From Streptomyces sp. RKAG293 (GTDB lineage Bacteria > Actinomycetota > Actinomycetes > Streptomycetales > Streptomycetaceae): a DNA stretch of 64,000 nucleotides. Position numbers and translations under genes: made by a program. The notes below the pieces were generated by a model, which did not search any database, was not told where the DNA came from, and saw only the letters and a list, made by a program, of their open reading frames with translations. The stretch is from NCBI RefSeq assembly GCF_023701745.1, contig NZ_JAJOZB010000001.1:992001-1056000 (forward strand), given 5' to 3'. Shown in pieces: positions 33,652 to 42,115 of this stretch (positions are counted from its first letter, which is position 1; each line of letters begins with the position of its first letter).

Positions 33652-34339
33652 GGCGGCCGCCGGTGAGTTTGTATCCGACGCCGAACACGGTCACCAGGCG
33701 CACCGGCTTGCGCGGGTCGATCTCGATCTTCTTGCGCAGGTTGAGGATGTGGACGTCGATGGCGCGCTCGGAGATGGCGCGCTCGTACCCCCGGACGCAC
33801 TCCAGCAGCTGACCGCGGGTGAAGACCCGGTCCGGTTCGGCCGCCAGCGCCAGCAGGATCTCGAACTCCCCCGGTGTGCAGACCACCGGCTCCCCCGCGC
33901 AGCTCACCGCCCGCCGGGCGGGGTCCACCGCCAGGGTGTCGACCCAGAGCACTCCGTCGGCTGCCACCGGGGGCCGCTGGACGCGTCGCAGCAGGGCGTG
34001 GATGCGGGCCATCAGCTCCCGGGGGCTGTAGGGCTTGGTCATGTAGTCGTCCGCGCCCAGCTCCAGGCCGAGCAGCAGATCGTCCTCGTGCGAGCGGGCG
34101 GTGAGCATCAGCACCGGCAGATCGCTGCCGGGCCGGAGGATTCTGCACACGCCCAGGCCGTCGATCTCCGGCAGCATCCAGTCCAGGACGAGCAGGTCGG
34201 GCCGGCTGCGCAGCACCTCGTCGACGGCGGACCGGCCGTCATGGACGACGGTCGCGGTGTGGCCGTGCGCCTCCACGCACCGGCGTACCAGCTCCGCCTG
34301 CATTTCGTCGTCTTCCGCGACCAGAATATGTGCGCACAC
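33641..34339 (-). CDS. OmpR-family response regulator
   Basis: A receiver (ILVAEDDEMQAELV, phospho-acceptor in LLVLDWMLPEIDG, YMTKPYSPREL) joined to a winged helix (CTPGEFEILLALAA ... VTVFGVGYKLTGG). The canonical N-terminus MCAHILVAEDD starts at GTG 34339, but a ribosome binding site is only one base away, so a start further up (ATG 34414 or codon 34420) remains possible. It is coupled to the Cys-rich sensor kinase downstream. Its upstream neighbour on the same strand is a methyltransferase gene. Confidence 0.88.
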   Translation of the reverse strand: MCAHILVAEDDEMQAELVRRCVEAHGHTATVVHDGRSAVDEVLRSRPDLLVLDWMLPEIDGLGVCRILRPGSDLPVLMLTARSHEDDLLLGLELGADDYMTKPYSPRELMARIHALLRRVQRPPVAADGVLWVDTLAVDPARRAVSCAGEPVVCTPGEFEILLALAAEPDRVFTRGQLLECVRGYERAISERAIDVHILNLRKKIEIDPRKPVRLVTVFGVGYKLTGGRRAP

Positions 34340-34447
34340 CCCTGGGATGTTAAGCGCACTGGTGTTCAGGAAAGTCGCCGTGAGATGTTTCCCGCATCCT
34401 GACACTTTCCTCATATCCACCGGCGAGGATTCGCCGTTCGGACGTGC

Positions 34448-35173
34448 TCAGGTACGCCGGGCCACCACCAGCCGGCAGTGCGGGCTGCCGTCCGGTCGGC
34501 GGCCGAACTCCTCCAGCGGCAGCAGTTCCACGGTGAACCCGGACCGGAGCAGATCGTCCCGCACTCCCCGCAGCGGGAAGGTCCGGTAGTACATGACGAA
34601 CGGCGGACGCCACAGGGCGTTGCGCACCCGCATGACCGCGTCGAAGCCGTACAGCGCCCAGTACAGCGGGGAGCGGACCGGCAGCGGCGCGCCGAGCGGG
34701 AAGGCGAACACCCCGCCGGGCCGCAACGAGCGGTGGATCCCGGCGAACAGACCCGGCCGCTCGGCGGGCAGGAAGTGCCCGAACGCCCCGAAGCTCACGG
34801 CCAGATCGAACACCGCCGTGAACGGCAGCGCCCGCACGTCCGCCCGCACCCAGTCCACCGCGGGCTTGCCCTCCGCCGGGACGGCCGCCGCGGCGGCGGC
34901 CAGCATCCCGGTGCTGAAGTCGACTCCGGTGACGCGCTCCTCGCACAGCTCCCGCAGCACCCCGACCCCGGCGCCCGTGCCGCAGCAGACGTCGAGCCCC
35001 GTCCCGAACGGCCCGAGCGGGCGCAGCGCGCCGGTGACCGCGTCCAGGAAGCGGTCGGGGGTGCGGAAGGGGGTGTGGTCGAACTTCGGCGCCAGCAGGT
35101 CGTAGCCGCGCTCGATCGACGAGAGCGCCTGCACGGTCAGTTCGCGGAACGTGGGTCCTTCGGAGGTGAACAC
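34448..35173 (-). CDS. Class I SAM-dependent methyltransferase
   Basis: A 241-aa soluble methyltransferase: motif I LDVCCGTGAGVGVL (about 60-73), post-I VTGVDFSTGM, motif II VRADVRALPFTAVFDLAVSFGAFGHF and motif III HRSLRPGGVFAFPLG. The substrate is unknown; the fold fits small-molecule enzymes. GTG start at 35173. It may be co-transcribed with the downstream response regulator, about 110 bases away. Confidence 0.88.
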   Translation of the reverse strand: MFTSEGPTFRELTVQALSSIERGYDLLAPKFDHTPFRTPDRFLDAVTGALRPLGPFGTGLDVCCGTGAGVGVLRELCEERVTGVDFSTGMLAAAAAAVPAEGKPAVDWVRADVRALPFTAVFDLAVSFGAFGHFLPAERPGLFAGIHRSLRPGGVFAFPLGAPLPVRSPLYWALYGFDAVMRVRNALWRPPFVMYYRTFPLRGVRDDLLRSGFTVELLPLEEFGRRPDGSPHCRLVVARRT

Positions 35174-35224
35174 CGCCCCCAGCGTAGTCAGCCGCGCTCC
35201 CCCGGGCCCGGCCCGCGAGCCGGC

Positions 35225-36529
35225 TCAGGCGGTCCGTTCACCGGGTTCCGGGGCGGGGCCGGGGCGATCGCGCGGGATCAGGGTCGGGTTGACGTTGTCG
35301 AGCACCGTGTCGCGGTCGACGACGACGCGGGCCACGTCGTTCCGGCTCGGCACCTCGTACATCACGTTGAGCAGGACCTCTTCGAGGATCGTGCGGGCCG
35401 CCCGGGCGCCGGTGCGGCGCAGCAGGGCCTGCTCCGCGACGGCGGCGACGGCGTCCTCGGTGAACTCGAGCTCGACGCCGTCGAGCTCGAAGAGCTTCTG
35501 GTACTGCTTGATGAGCGCGTTGCGGGGCTCGGTCAGGATCCGTGTCAGCGCCGCCACGTCCAGCGGCTGCACGGTCGACACCATGGGCAGCCGGCCGACG
35601 ATCTCCGGAATGAGCCCGAACTGCACCAGGTCCGCGGGCATGACGTCGGCGAAGGCGTCCTCGGCCCGCTTCCGCCGCTCCTCCGTGCTGCGCACCTCGG
35701 CGCCGAATCCGATGCCCGAGCGGCTGGCGCGCTGTTCGATGATCCGCTCCAGCCCGGCGAAGGCGCCCCCGACGATGAACAGCACATTGCTCGTGTCGAA
35801 CGGGATGAACTCCTGGCGGGGCTGCTTGCGGCCGCCCTGCGGCGGGACGCTCGCGGTCGTGCCCTCCAGCAGCTTCAGCAGCGCCTGCTGGACGCCCTCG
35901 CCGGAGACGTCCCGGGTGATCGACGGCCCGTCGCTCTTCCGGGCGATCTTGTCGATCTCATCGATGTAGATGATGCCGCGCTCGGCCTTGCGGACGTCCT
36001 GGTCGGCGGCCTGGATCAGCTTGAGCAGGATGTTCTCGACGTCCTCCCCGACGTAACCGGCCTCGGTGAGGGCGGTGGCGTCCGCGATCGCGAACGGGAC
36101 GTCGAGCATCCGGGCCAGCGTCTGGACGAGATACGTCTTGCCGCAGCCGGTCGGGCCTATCAGCAGGATGTTGGACTTGCCGAGCTCGACGGGCTCGTCC
36201 TTCGCACCGCGCTGCCCGGTCCCGCCGGTCCGCGGACGGACCCGCTTGTAGTGGTTGTAGACCGCCACCGACAGCGCCTTCTTGGCGCTCTCCTGCCCGA
36301 TGACGTAGCTGTCGAGGAACGTGTGGATCTCGCGCGGTGTCGGCAGCTCGAGCGAGCCGGCCTCGGGGGGCGCGCCGGTCTCCTCCACGATGAGTTCATT
36401 GCAGAGCTCGACGCACTCGTCGCAGATGCAGATGTCGGCAGGTCCCGCGATGAGCTTGCCGACCTGCTTCTGGGTCTTCCCGCAGAACGTACATTTCAGC
36501 AGGTCACCGCCATCACCGATGCGTGCCAC
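35225..36529 (-). CDS. clpX: ATP-dependent Clp protease ATP-binding subunit ClpX
   Basis: A 434-aa AAA+ unfoldase that feeds substrates to ClpP. The N-terminal zinc domain has Cys13, Cys16, Cys36 and Cys39 ([16 protein letters not shown]). The Walker A is [10 protein letters not shown], the Walker [12 protein letters not shown], and sensor and box VII regions are present ([14 protein letters not shown]). The GTG at 36529 gives the usual [13 protein letters not shown] start and follows GAGGAGA; the longer open frame upstream is promoter. No clpP is adjacent, so it is probably a paralogue of the main clpX. A TetR gene is divergent. Confidence 0.93.
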   Translation of the reverse strand: MARIGDGGDLLKCTFCGKTQKQVGKLIAGPADICICDECVELCNELIVEETGAPPEAGSLELPTPREIHTFLDSYVIGQESAKKALSVAVYNHYKRVRPRTGGTGQRGAKDEPVELGKSNILLIGPTGCGKTYLVQTLARMLDVPFAIADATALTEAGYVGEDVENILLKLIQAADQDVRKAERGIIYIDEIDKIARKSDGPSITRDVSGEGVQQALLKLLEGTTASVPPQGGRKQPRQEFIPFDTSNVLFIVGGAFAGLERIIEQRASRSGIGFGAEVRSTEERRKRAEDAFADVMPADLVQFGLIPEIVGRLPMVSTVQPLDVAALTRILTEPRNALIKQYQKLFELDGVELEFTEDAVAAVAEQALLRRTGARAARTILEEVLLNVMYEVPSRNDVARVVVDRDTVLDNVNPTLIPRDRPGPAPEPGERTA

Positions 36530-36622
36530 GCGGAAATGTCTCCTCAAACGGTTGTGCCGGTCGAACGGCCCTGGAGGCGAGGACTCGGGAGTCGGGACGG
36601 CCACTCGAATGCTGTGACCATA

Positions 36623-36656
36623 TGACGTCACCATTTGAATGGTCAAGGTATCTTGA
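36623..36656. promoter_or_regulatory. Cluster of three palindromes between clpX and a TetR gene
   Basis: TGACGTCA (36623-36630, perfect), ACCATT-TG-AATGGT (36630-36643) and TCAAG-GTAT-CTTGA (36643-36656) follow one another in an AT-rich stretch. The TetR protein encoded just downstream is the likely binder of at least one. Confidence 0.5.
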
Positions 36657-36702
36657 GCCGCTACGGACGCAACGCGGAAGCGCGAAGGCAAGAGTGAGGG
36701 CG

Positions 36703-37815
36703 ATGGGCCGGCCCAGCAGGGTGGAGCTGCAGGAGCGCAACCGCGCCAAGGTACTGACCGCGGCCCGGGGCGAGTTCGCCGAGCACGGTTTCCGGGACGC
36801 CAAGGTGGACCGGATCGCCGGGCGCGCCGGTCTGACCCGTGGCGCCGTCTACTCCAACTTCCCCAGCAAGCGCGCGCTGTACTTCTCGGTCCTGGCCGCC
36901 CTCGCAGAACGCGCCCCAGGACCGCCGCACCCCGAGCCCGGGCACACCGCCCCCGAGGCGCTCGGCGCGTTCGCCCGCGCCTGGGTCGCGCGCCTCCCGC
37001 TCGCGGACACCGACGAGCCGCACGGCCCGGCCCGGCTCGGGATGTACCTGATGCCCGAGATCCTCGCCGAGGAGCGGATCCGGCGGCCGTTCGCCCAGCT
37101 GATGAAACTGGACGCGCTGCTGCTCGGGCTGGCGCTGGAGGGCCTCCGGCCGCCGGGAGCGCCGGCCGGCAGTCTGGTGCGGGTCGCGGAAGCCGTCCTG
37201 ACGACCCTGCACGGCGCCGGCCAGATGGCCGCGGCCGCGCCCGGTTTCGTCGAACCGTTCAACGTCGTCAGTGCCTGCGCACAGCTGGCGGGCCTCGATC
37301 TCAACGGCTGGTGGCCACCGCCGCACGTGATCACCCAGGCGTGGCCGACCGACGAGCCGTGGTCCCCGCCGCCCACCGTCGACGCGGTGCACGGCGGACC
37401 CGCGCGGCTCACGGACGACGGAGTGGTGGCGATCCTGGGGCTGCACCGGCTCGAGGCGGTGGAGGAGGCGGTGCGGGCGGCGCCGCCCGGCGCGACGGTC
37501 ACCGCGGTCCTGGTCACCGGGGACCCCGACGAGTTGGCACCGCTGGCGCGGCTGGCCGTCGCGGACCTCTGCGGCTGCCTGCGCCAGGCCTTTCCGCCGT
37601 CGGCCTGGCCGCGCCTCCAGGTGGTCTTCGACGAGTCGGGCGCCCTCGCCGCGGCGGCCGGCGTGCCCGCCGTCAGCGATGGAACCGAGGTCGCCGTCCG
37701 CATCCGGGCGAACCGGATCACGGCCCGCGCCGACGGCCGCGGCGCCTGCCACGCGACCGCGTCGGCCCCGGATCCCCCACTACCTTCGGCGCGGTCGAAA
37801 GAGGACGTGGAATGA
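36703..37815 (+). CDS. TetR-family regulator with extra C-terminal domain
   Basis: A 370-aa protein, much longer than the usual 190-220. The N-terminal HTH is clear ([53 protein letters not shown]). A ligand-type helical domain follows to about 215. The last 110 residues ([17 protein letters not shown] ... [20 protein letters not shown] ... ARADGRGA) alternate strands and helices in a way that recalls the thioredoxin/peroxiredoxin fold without its Cys. The ATG at 36703 follows GAGGG. It overlaps the DinB gene by ATGA and is divergent from clpX. Confidence 0.82.
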   Translation: MGRPSRVELQERNRAKVLTAARGEFAEHGFRDAKVDRIAGRAGLTRGAVYSNFPSKRALYFSVLAALAERAPGPPHPEPGHTAPEALGAFARAWVARLPLADTDEPHGPARLGMYLMPEILAEERIRRPFAQLMKLDALLLGLALEGLRPPGAPAGSLVRVAEAVLTTLHGAGQMAAAAPGFVEPFNVVSACAQLAGLDLNGWWPPPHVITQAWPTDEPWSPPPTVDAVHGGPARLTDDGVVAILGLHRLEAVEEAVRAAPPGATVTAVLVTGDPDELAPLARLAVADLCGCLRQAFPPSAWPRLQVVFDESGALAAAAGVPAVSDGTEVAVRIRANRITARADGRGACHATASAPDPPLPSARSKEDVE

Positions 37816-38318
37816 CCACCGAACGCATAGGCCCGCCCGCGGTCGCGGATGAGCGCGAGATGCTGCGCGCCTTCCTCGACTACCACCGCGCCACGCTCGC
37901 CATGAAGTGCGACGGACTCTCGGACGAGGAGCTGCGCCGGCAGTCGATGCCGCCCTCCACGCTCTCCCTGCTCGGCCTGGTGCGGCACATGGCCGAGGTG
38001 GAGCGCGCGTGGTTCCGCCGGATCATCAACGGGGAGGACATCGCGCTCGTCTGGTCGGACGAGCGCGACTTCCAGGTCGCGTACGACGCGAGCTCCGCCA
38101 CCCGGACGGAGGCGTTCGACGCCTGGCAGGCGGAGGTCGAGCACTCACGCCGGATCGAGCGGGAGGCGCCGTCCCTCGATGTGACCGTCCACGAGCCCAA
38201 GGGCGACGAACAGGTCTCGCTCCGGCTGGTGATGCTGCACATGATGCACGAATACGCCCGGCACAACGGCCATGCCGACCTCCTGCGGGAGGGTGTCGAC
38301 GGGACCGTCGGGGCCTGA
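37812..38318 (+). CDS. DinB-family (DUF664) protein
   Basis: A 168-aa four-helix-bundle protein of the DinB superfamily. Metal-binding histidines are seen in LVRHMAEVERAWFRR and in LMHMMHEYARHNGHADLLRE-type sequence near the end. Members are metal-dependent thiol transferases or of unknown function. It is translationally coupled to the TetR gene through ATGA, so its level should follow that regulator. Confidence 0.88.
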   Translation: MTTERIGPPAVADEREMLRAFLDYHRATLAMKCDGLSDEELRRQSMPPSTLSLLGLVRHMAEVERAWFRRIINGEDIALVWSDERDFQVAYDASSATRTEAFDAWQAEVEHSRRIEREAPSLDVTVHEPKGDEQVSLRLVMLHMMHEYARHNGHADLLREGVDGTVGA

Positions 38319-38361
38319 GACCGCGGGTGGCCCGGACTCCGGGGGCGTGCTGTCGGCACGG

Positions 38362-38802
38362 TCACGGACGTCCGGGCGCGAAGCGGCGCACATAGCGGCG
38401 TTGCCAGGGCGTTTCCACGGCGTGGGCGTCGTAGTGCCGGCGGACGTAGGCGACCGCCTCGCCGGGCGGGACTCCGTCAAGGACGGCGAGGCACGCCAGG
38501 GCGGTGCCGGTGCGTCCGCGGCCGCCGCCGCAGGCGAGCTCGACGCGTTCGCCGCCGGCCCGGGCCAGCGCCTCGGCGAGGACGGACCGGGCCTCCGCGT
38601 CGTCGCCCGGCAGCCGGAAGTCCGGCCAGCGCAGCCAGCGTGCTTCCCACGGCACCTCGGGCGGCCGCTTGCCGAGCAGATGGACCGCGAAGTCGGGTAC
38701 CGGTCCGGCCGGCAGCGGCCGGCGCAGGGCACGACCGCGCACCAGGCGTCCGGAGGGAAGCCGGAGAACGCCGGCGTCGGTGGTGCTCCAGGCGTTCGTC
38801 AT
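38362..38802 (-). CDS. Protein-tyrosine-phosphatase-like protein
   Basis: A 146-aa protein with the CX5R phosphate-binding loop CGGGRGR at 91-97 followed by TGTALACLAVL, and a possible general acid in the WPDFRLPGDD loop near 60. The usual His before the Cys is Ala here (ELACGGG). The start at ATG 38802 leads into MTNAWSTTDAGVLRLP. It is convergent with dinB and divergent from the DHFR-like gene. Confidence 0.8.
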   Translation of the reverse strand: MTNAWSTTDAGVLRLPSGRLVRGRALRRPLPAGPVPDFAVHLLGKRPPEVPWEARWLRWPDFRLPGDDAEARSVLAEALARAGGERVELACGGGRGRTGTALACLAVLDGVPPGEAVAYVRRHYDAHAVETPWQRRYVRRFAPGRP

Positions 38803-38932
38803 CCGCTCACCGTAGCCACGGCTCCGCACCGGGTGCCGGGATTTTCCTTGAGGCAGCGATGAGTTCGGATCTTCGCCGGCGTCCATCCCCATGAGACGCG
38901 CCGCACGGAGCGACAACGAAGGAAGTAACGCC

Positions 38933-39490
38933 ATGCGAAAGATCATCAACGCCACCTATGTGACGCTCGACGGCGACATGTCGAACATGCAGGACTGGCA
39001 CATGGATTTCTTCGGTGCGGAAGCCACCAAGGCCGCCCACGCCCAGCTGTTCGGCAGCGACGCCCTGATCATGGGGCGCAAGACCTACGACGGGTTCGCG
39101 CCGGCGTGGTCCTCGCGTGCGGGAGCCGATGAGTTCGCCGACCGTATCAACGGCATCCGGAAGCACGTCGTGTCGTCCACGCTGAAGGACCCCGGCTGGG
39201 AGAACACCAGCGTGATCAGTGGTGACGTGGTCGCCGAGGTGCGGAAGCTCAAGGAGGAGCCGGGCGGGAACATCCTGCAGTACGGCTTCGGCTCGGTGAC
39301 CCGGCTGCTGCTGGAGAACGGCCTGCTGGACGAGTTCCGGGTGTGGCTCCACCCCGTCCTGTCCGGCAAGGCCACCTCCGAGCAACTGCTGTACCGCGAC
39401 GCGCTGCAGACCCGGTTCACCCTGAACGGCACCGAGGTGCACAGCACCGGGATGATCATCCTCAGCTACCTTCCGGTGCGCCCGGCGTAG
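38933..39490 (+). CDS. Dihydrofolate reductase-like (RibD C-terminal) protein
   Basis: A 185-aa NADPH-binding fold protein: the N-terminal MRKIINATYVTLDGDMSNMQDWHMDFFG, the ALIMGRKTYDGFAPAW helix, ISGDVVAEVRKLKEE and LQYGFGSVTRLLLENGLLDEFRVWLHPVLSG. This YyaP/YwjB-like group is common in actinomycetes; the substrates are unknown. The ATG at 38933 follows GGAAG. It is monocistronic and convergent with the efflux pump gene. Confidence 0.9.
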   Translation: MRKIINATYVTLDGDMSNMQDWHMDFFGAEATKAAHAQLFGSDALIMGRKTYDGFAPAWSSRAGADEFADRINGIRKHVVSSTLKDPGWENTSVISGDVVAEVRKLKEEPGGNILQYGFGSVTRLLLENGLLDEFRVWLHPVLSGKATSEQLLYRDALQTRFTLNGTEVHSTGMIILSYLPVRPA

Positions 39491-39540
39491 TGCCCCCGAG
39501 GGGGCGGGGCACCACGACCACGGTCGGTCTCGGCGGCCTC

Positions 39541-41103
39541 CTACGCACCGAGGGCGGCTCCGGACTGTTCCAGCACCGGTCCGGACACCGGGGACACCGG
39601 GTCGGGCCGGGAGCGCAGCAGGAGGAAGACGGCCACGGCGGTGACGGCCATGACCACCGCCCCGCAGCGGACCGCGAGATGGAGGGCGTCCACGAAGGAC
39701 GCGTCCATCGTGCGGTGCAGTGCCGGGGGCAGCCCCGAGCCGCGGACGAGTCCGCCCGCGCCGTCGCCCGTGACCGAGGCGACGATGTCGTGGCGTGCCC
39801 GCGGCGGAGTGCCTGCGGACTCCAGACGGTGCGTCAGGCCGGAGGCCAGCCGGCTGGTCAGCACCGCGCCCAGGACGGCAACGCCGACGACACCGCCGAG
39901 TTCGCGGACGGTGTTGAGCGCCGCGGACGCCATGCCCGCGGCGGACGGCGCGACGCGGCGCAGTACCGCGATGGAGGCGGGGGCGAAGCTCAGCCCCATG
40001 CCGAAGCCCATCAGCGGCAGCACCCAGAGGTACTGCGGGTACCGGGCGCCGGATCCGTACAGGGAGAGCCCGGCGAGCGCCACCGCACACAGCGTCAGAC
40101 CGGCGACGAGGGGTGGCCGGACCCCGTACCGCAGGGCGAGTCTGCCGGACAGCGGTGACGCGATCATGATCATGGCGGTGCACGGCAGCGCCGCGACGCC
40201 TGAGCCGGTGGGCGCCCAGCCCAGCACGTTCTGCATGTACAGCGGCAGGAAGAACATGACGCCGAACATGCCGAAGCTGACCGTGAACGCGGCCAGCGCC
40301 GCCCCGGCCAGGACCCGGTCCGCGAAGAACCGCAGATCCATCATGGGGTCGGCGGTCCGCAGTTCCACGACGCCGAACAGCAGCAGTGCCACCGCCCCGG
40401 CCGCGGCGGCGCCCAGTGTGACCGGGTCGGTCCAGCCGCGGCTCGGCCCCTCGACGAGGGCGTAGACGAGTCCGCCCAGTCCGACGGCGGCGAGCAGTTG
40501 TCCCGGCAGGTCGAGCCGCGCGGTGCGGGTGAAGTACTCGGGCAGTACGCGGCTGCCCAGGAGCAGTGCGGCCCCGCCGATGGGGACGTTGATCCAGAAG
40601 ACACTGGCCCAGCCGAAGGCGTCGACCATCGGGCCGCCGATGACCGGACCCAGGGCGAGACCGATGGCGGAGATGCCGGACCACAGGCCGATGGCGCGGG
40701 CGCGTTCCCGTTCGTCCTCGAAGGTGTGCCGCAGGATCGAGAGGCTGCCCGGGGTGAGCAGCGCGGCGCCCAGTCCCTGCGTCATGCGCGCCGCGATGAG
40801 CAGTCCGGTGGTGCCGGAAAGTGCGGCGAACGCCGAGCCGGCGGTGAACAGGGCGAGGCCGGCGAGGTAGGTCCGCCGCCGCCCGTAGCGGTCGCCGAGG
40901 GTGCCGCCGGTGAGCAGCAGGGCGGCGAAGACGAGGCTGTAGCCCTCCACGACCCATTGCAGACCGCTCACCCCGGCATGGAGTTCCTGTCCGATCCGGG
41001 GCAGGGCGGTGTTCACCACGACGTTGTCGAGCATGGCCATGAACATCGTGGCGCACAGGGTGGCGAGCACCAGGTACTTGTGTCGGGAGCTGAGCTCCGC
41101 CAT
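39541..41103 (-). CDS. DHA2-family MFS multidrug efflux transporter
   Basis: A 520-aa exporter with about 14 membrane segments. Signature motifs are LDNVVVNTALPRIGQEL in TM1, GGTLGDRYGRRRTYLAG after TM2 and SGISAIGLALGPVIGGPMVDAFGWASVFWINVPIG, the motif C of drug/H+ antiporters. It is divergent from a TetR gene, and three identical-spaced operators cover its promoter, so it is almost surely repressed by that TetR and induced by its drug substrate. Confidence 0.93.
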   Translation of the reverse strand: MAELSSRHKYLVLATLCATMFMAMLDNVVVNTALPRIGQELHAGVSGLQWVVEGYSLVFAALLLTGGTLGDRYGRRRTYLAGLALFTAGSAFAALSGTTGLLIAARMTQGLGAALLTPGSLSILRHTFEDERERARAIGLWSGISAIGLALGPVIGGPMVDAFGWASVFWINVPIGGAALLLGSRVLPEYFTRTARLDLPGQLLAAVGLGGLVYALVEGPSRGWTDPVTLGAAAAGAVALLLFGVVELRTADPMMDLRFFADRVLAGAALAAFTVSFGMFGVMFFLPLYMQNVLGWAPTGSGVAALPCTAMIMIASPLSGRLALRYGVRPPLVAGLTLCAVALAGLSLYGSGARYPQYLWVLPLMGFGMGLSFAPASIAVLRRVAPSAAGMASAALNTVRELGGVVGVAVLGAVLTSRLASGLTHRLESAGTPPRARHDIVASVTGDGAGGLVRGSGLPPALHRTMDASFVDALHLAVRCGAVVMAVTAVAVFLLLRSRPDPVSPVSGPVLEQSGAALGA

Positions 41104-41111
41104 GGGGTCCC

Positions 41112-41164
41112 CTAACAGTGTTAGTCGATCTCTAACACCGTTAGATTGCCCCTAACGGTGTTAG
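41112..41164. promoter_or_regulatory. Three phased TetR operators CTAAC-N3-GTTAG
   Basis: Inverted repeats CTAACAGTGTTAG (41112-41124), CTAACACCGTTAG (41132-41144) and CTAACGGTGTTAG (41152-41164) begin exactly 20 bp apart, two helical turns. They lie between the divergent exporter and TetR starts. The identical outer pentamers and strict phasing indicate cooperative binding of three dimers on one DNA face. Confidence 0.85.
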
Positions 41165-41220
41165 ATGGCAAGTGGATATCCGCGCTATCGGCGGTATCGG
41201 CGGACACGAGGAGTCGACCG

Positions 41221-41919
41221 ATGAGGACAGACCGCGCGAAGGCGCCCGGCCAGCAGCCGCCGCTCACCCAGGAAGCGCTGGTGGGGGCCGCCCTGCTGGT
41301 GCTGGAGCGGGACGGCCTCGACGCCCTCTCCATGCGCAGGGTGGCGGCCGAACTCGGCGTGCAGGCACCCTCGCTCTACTGGCACGTCCGCAACAAGGAG
41401 CAGCTGCTGGACCTGCTGGCCGACGCCCTGGTGGCCGACGCCGAGCCCCCGCCGCGGGAGGGCGACTGGCGCGAGCAGCTGCGCGCGTACTGCCATCTGC
41501 ACCGCCGGCACCTGCTCGGCAAACGCGACGCCGCCAGAGTCGTCGCCGGACGCTTCAACCTCGGCCCGAGCCTCCTCGTCATCCTGGAGGACCAGCTGGA
41601 CCGGCTCCGGGAGGCCGGATTCCCCGCTGCGGAAGCCGCCCTGACCAGCTATCTGCTCGGCAACTACGTGGCGGGCTTCGTGCTCCAGGAGCAGTCCCCC
41701 CTCTCGGCCGCCGAGGCCGTCGGGCAGGCCACCAGGACCGAGGTCGTCAACGCCGCCCGCGACCACCTCCAGCAGCTCCCCGCCGACCGGTTCCCCAACC
41801 TGGTGGCCCTCGCCGCGGAGCTGTCGGAGCCGAACATGGAAGACCGTTTCGCCTTCGGACTGGAACGCATCCTCGACGGGCTGGCCACGCTGCTGGAGCC
41901 GGAGCCCGGCACGCGGTGA
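41221..41919 (+). CDS. TetR-family repressor of the adjacent efflux pump
   Basis: A 232-aa TetR protein of the class with a TetR_C-type ligand domain. The N-terminal HTH is ALLVLERDGLDALSMRRVAAELGVQAPSLYWHVRNKEQLLDLLADAL. The ATG at 41221 is preferred over an in-frame start 75 bases up that would lie on an operator. It is divergent from the DHA2 transporter with three operators between, the standard arrangement for a drug-responsive repressor. An inverted repeat (ACGGTCC-GCC-GGACCGT, 41939-41955) after its end may stop transcription. Confidence 0.93.
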   Translation: MRTDRAKAPGQQPPLTQEALVGAALLVLERDGLDALSMRRVAAELGVQAPSLYWHVRNKEQLLDLLADALVADAEPPPREGDWREQLRAYCHLHRRHLLGKRDAARVVAGRFNLGPSLLVILEDQLDRLREAGFPAAEAALTSYLLGNYVAGFVLQEQSPLSAAEAVGQATRTEVVNAARDHLQQLPADRFPNLVALAAELSEPNMEDRFAFGLERILDGLATLLEPEPGTR

Positions 41920-42115
41920 CGACGGCGGAAGGCGCCGTACGGTCCGCCGGACCGTGCGCGCCTCCCCCGGTCCGGCGGTCCCGGGGTCGGCCGTTCGGCT
42001 CAATACGGCGTGTTGCCGGGCGCGGGGCCGCGCGCCCTGTGCGCACAGTGGCATCCGCGCATCAGGACGGCGCGACCACGCGGCCGACACCGCAGGCGTG
42101 AAAGGCAGACCCGCC

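Noticed and set aside
38362-41056. Long frames opposite the DHA2 exporter and other genes
   Set aside because: They are out-of-phase shadows of real genes: Arg/Pro/Gly-rich, with no domain logic, while the opposite strand encodes clear family proteins.
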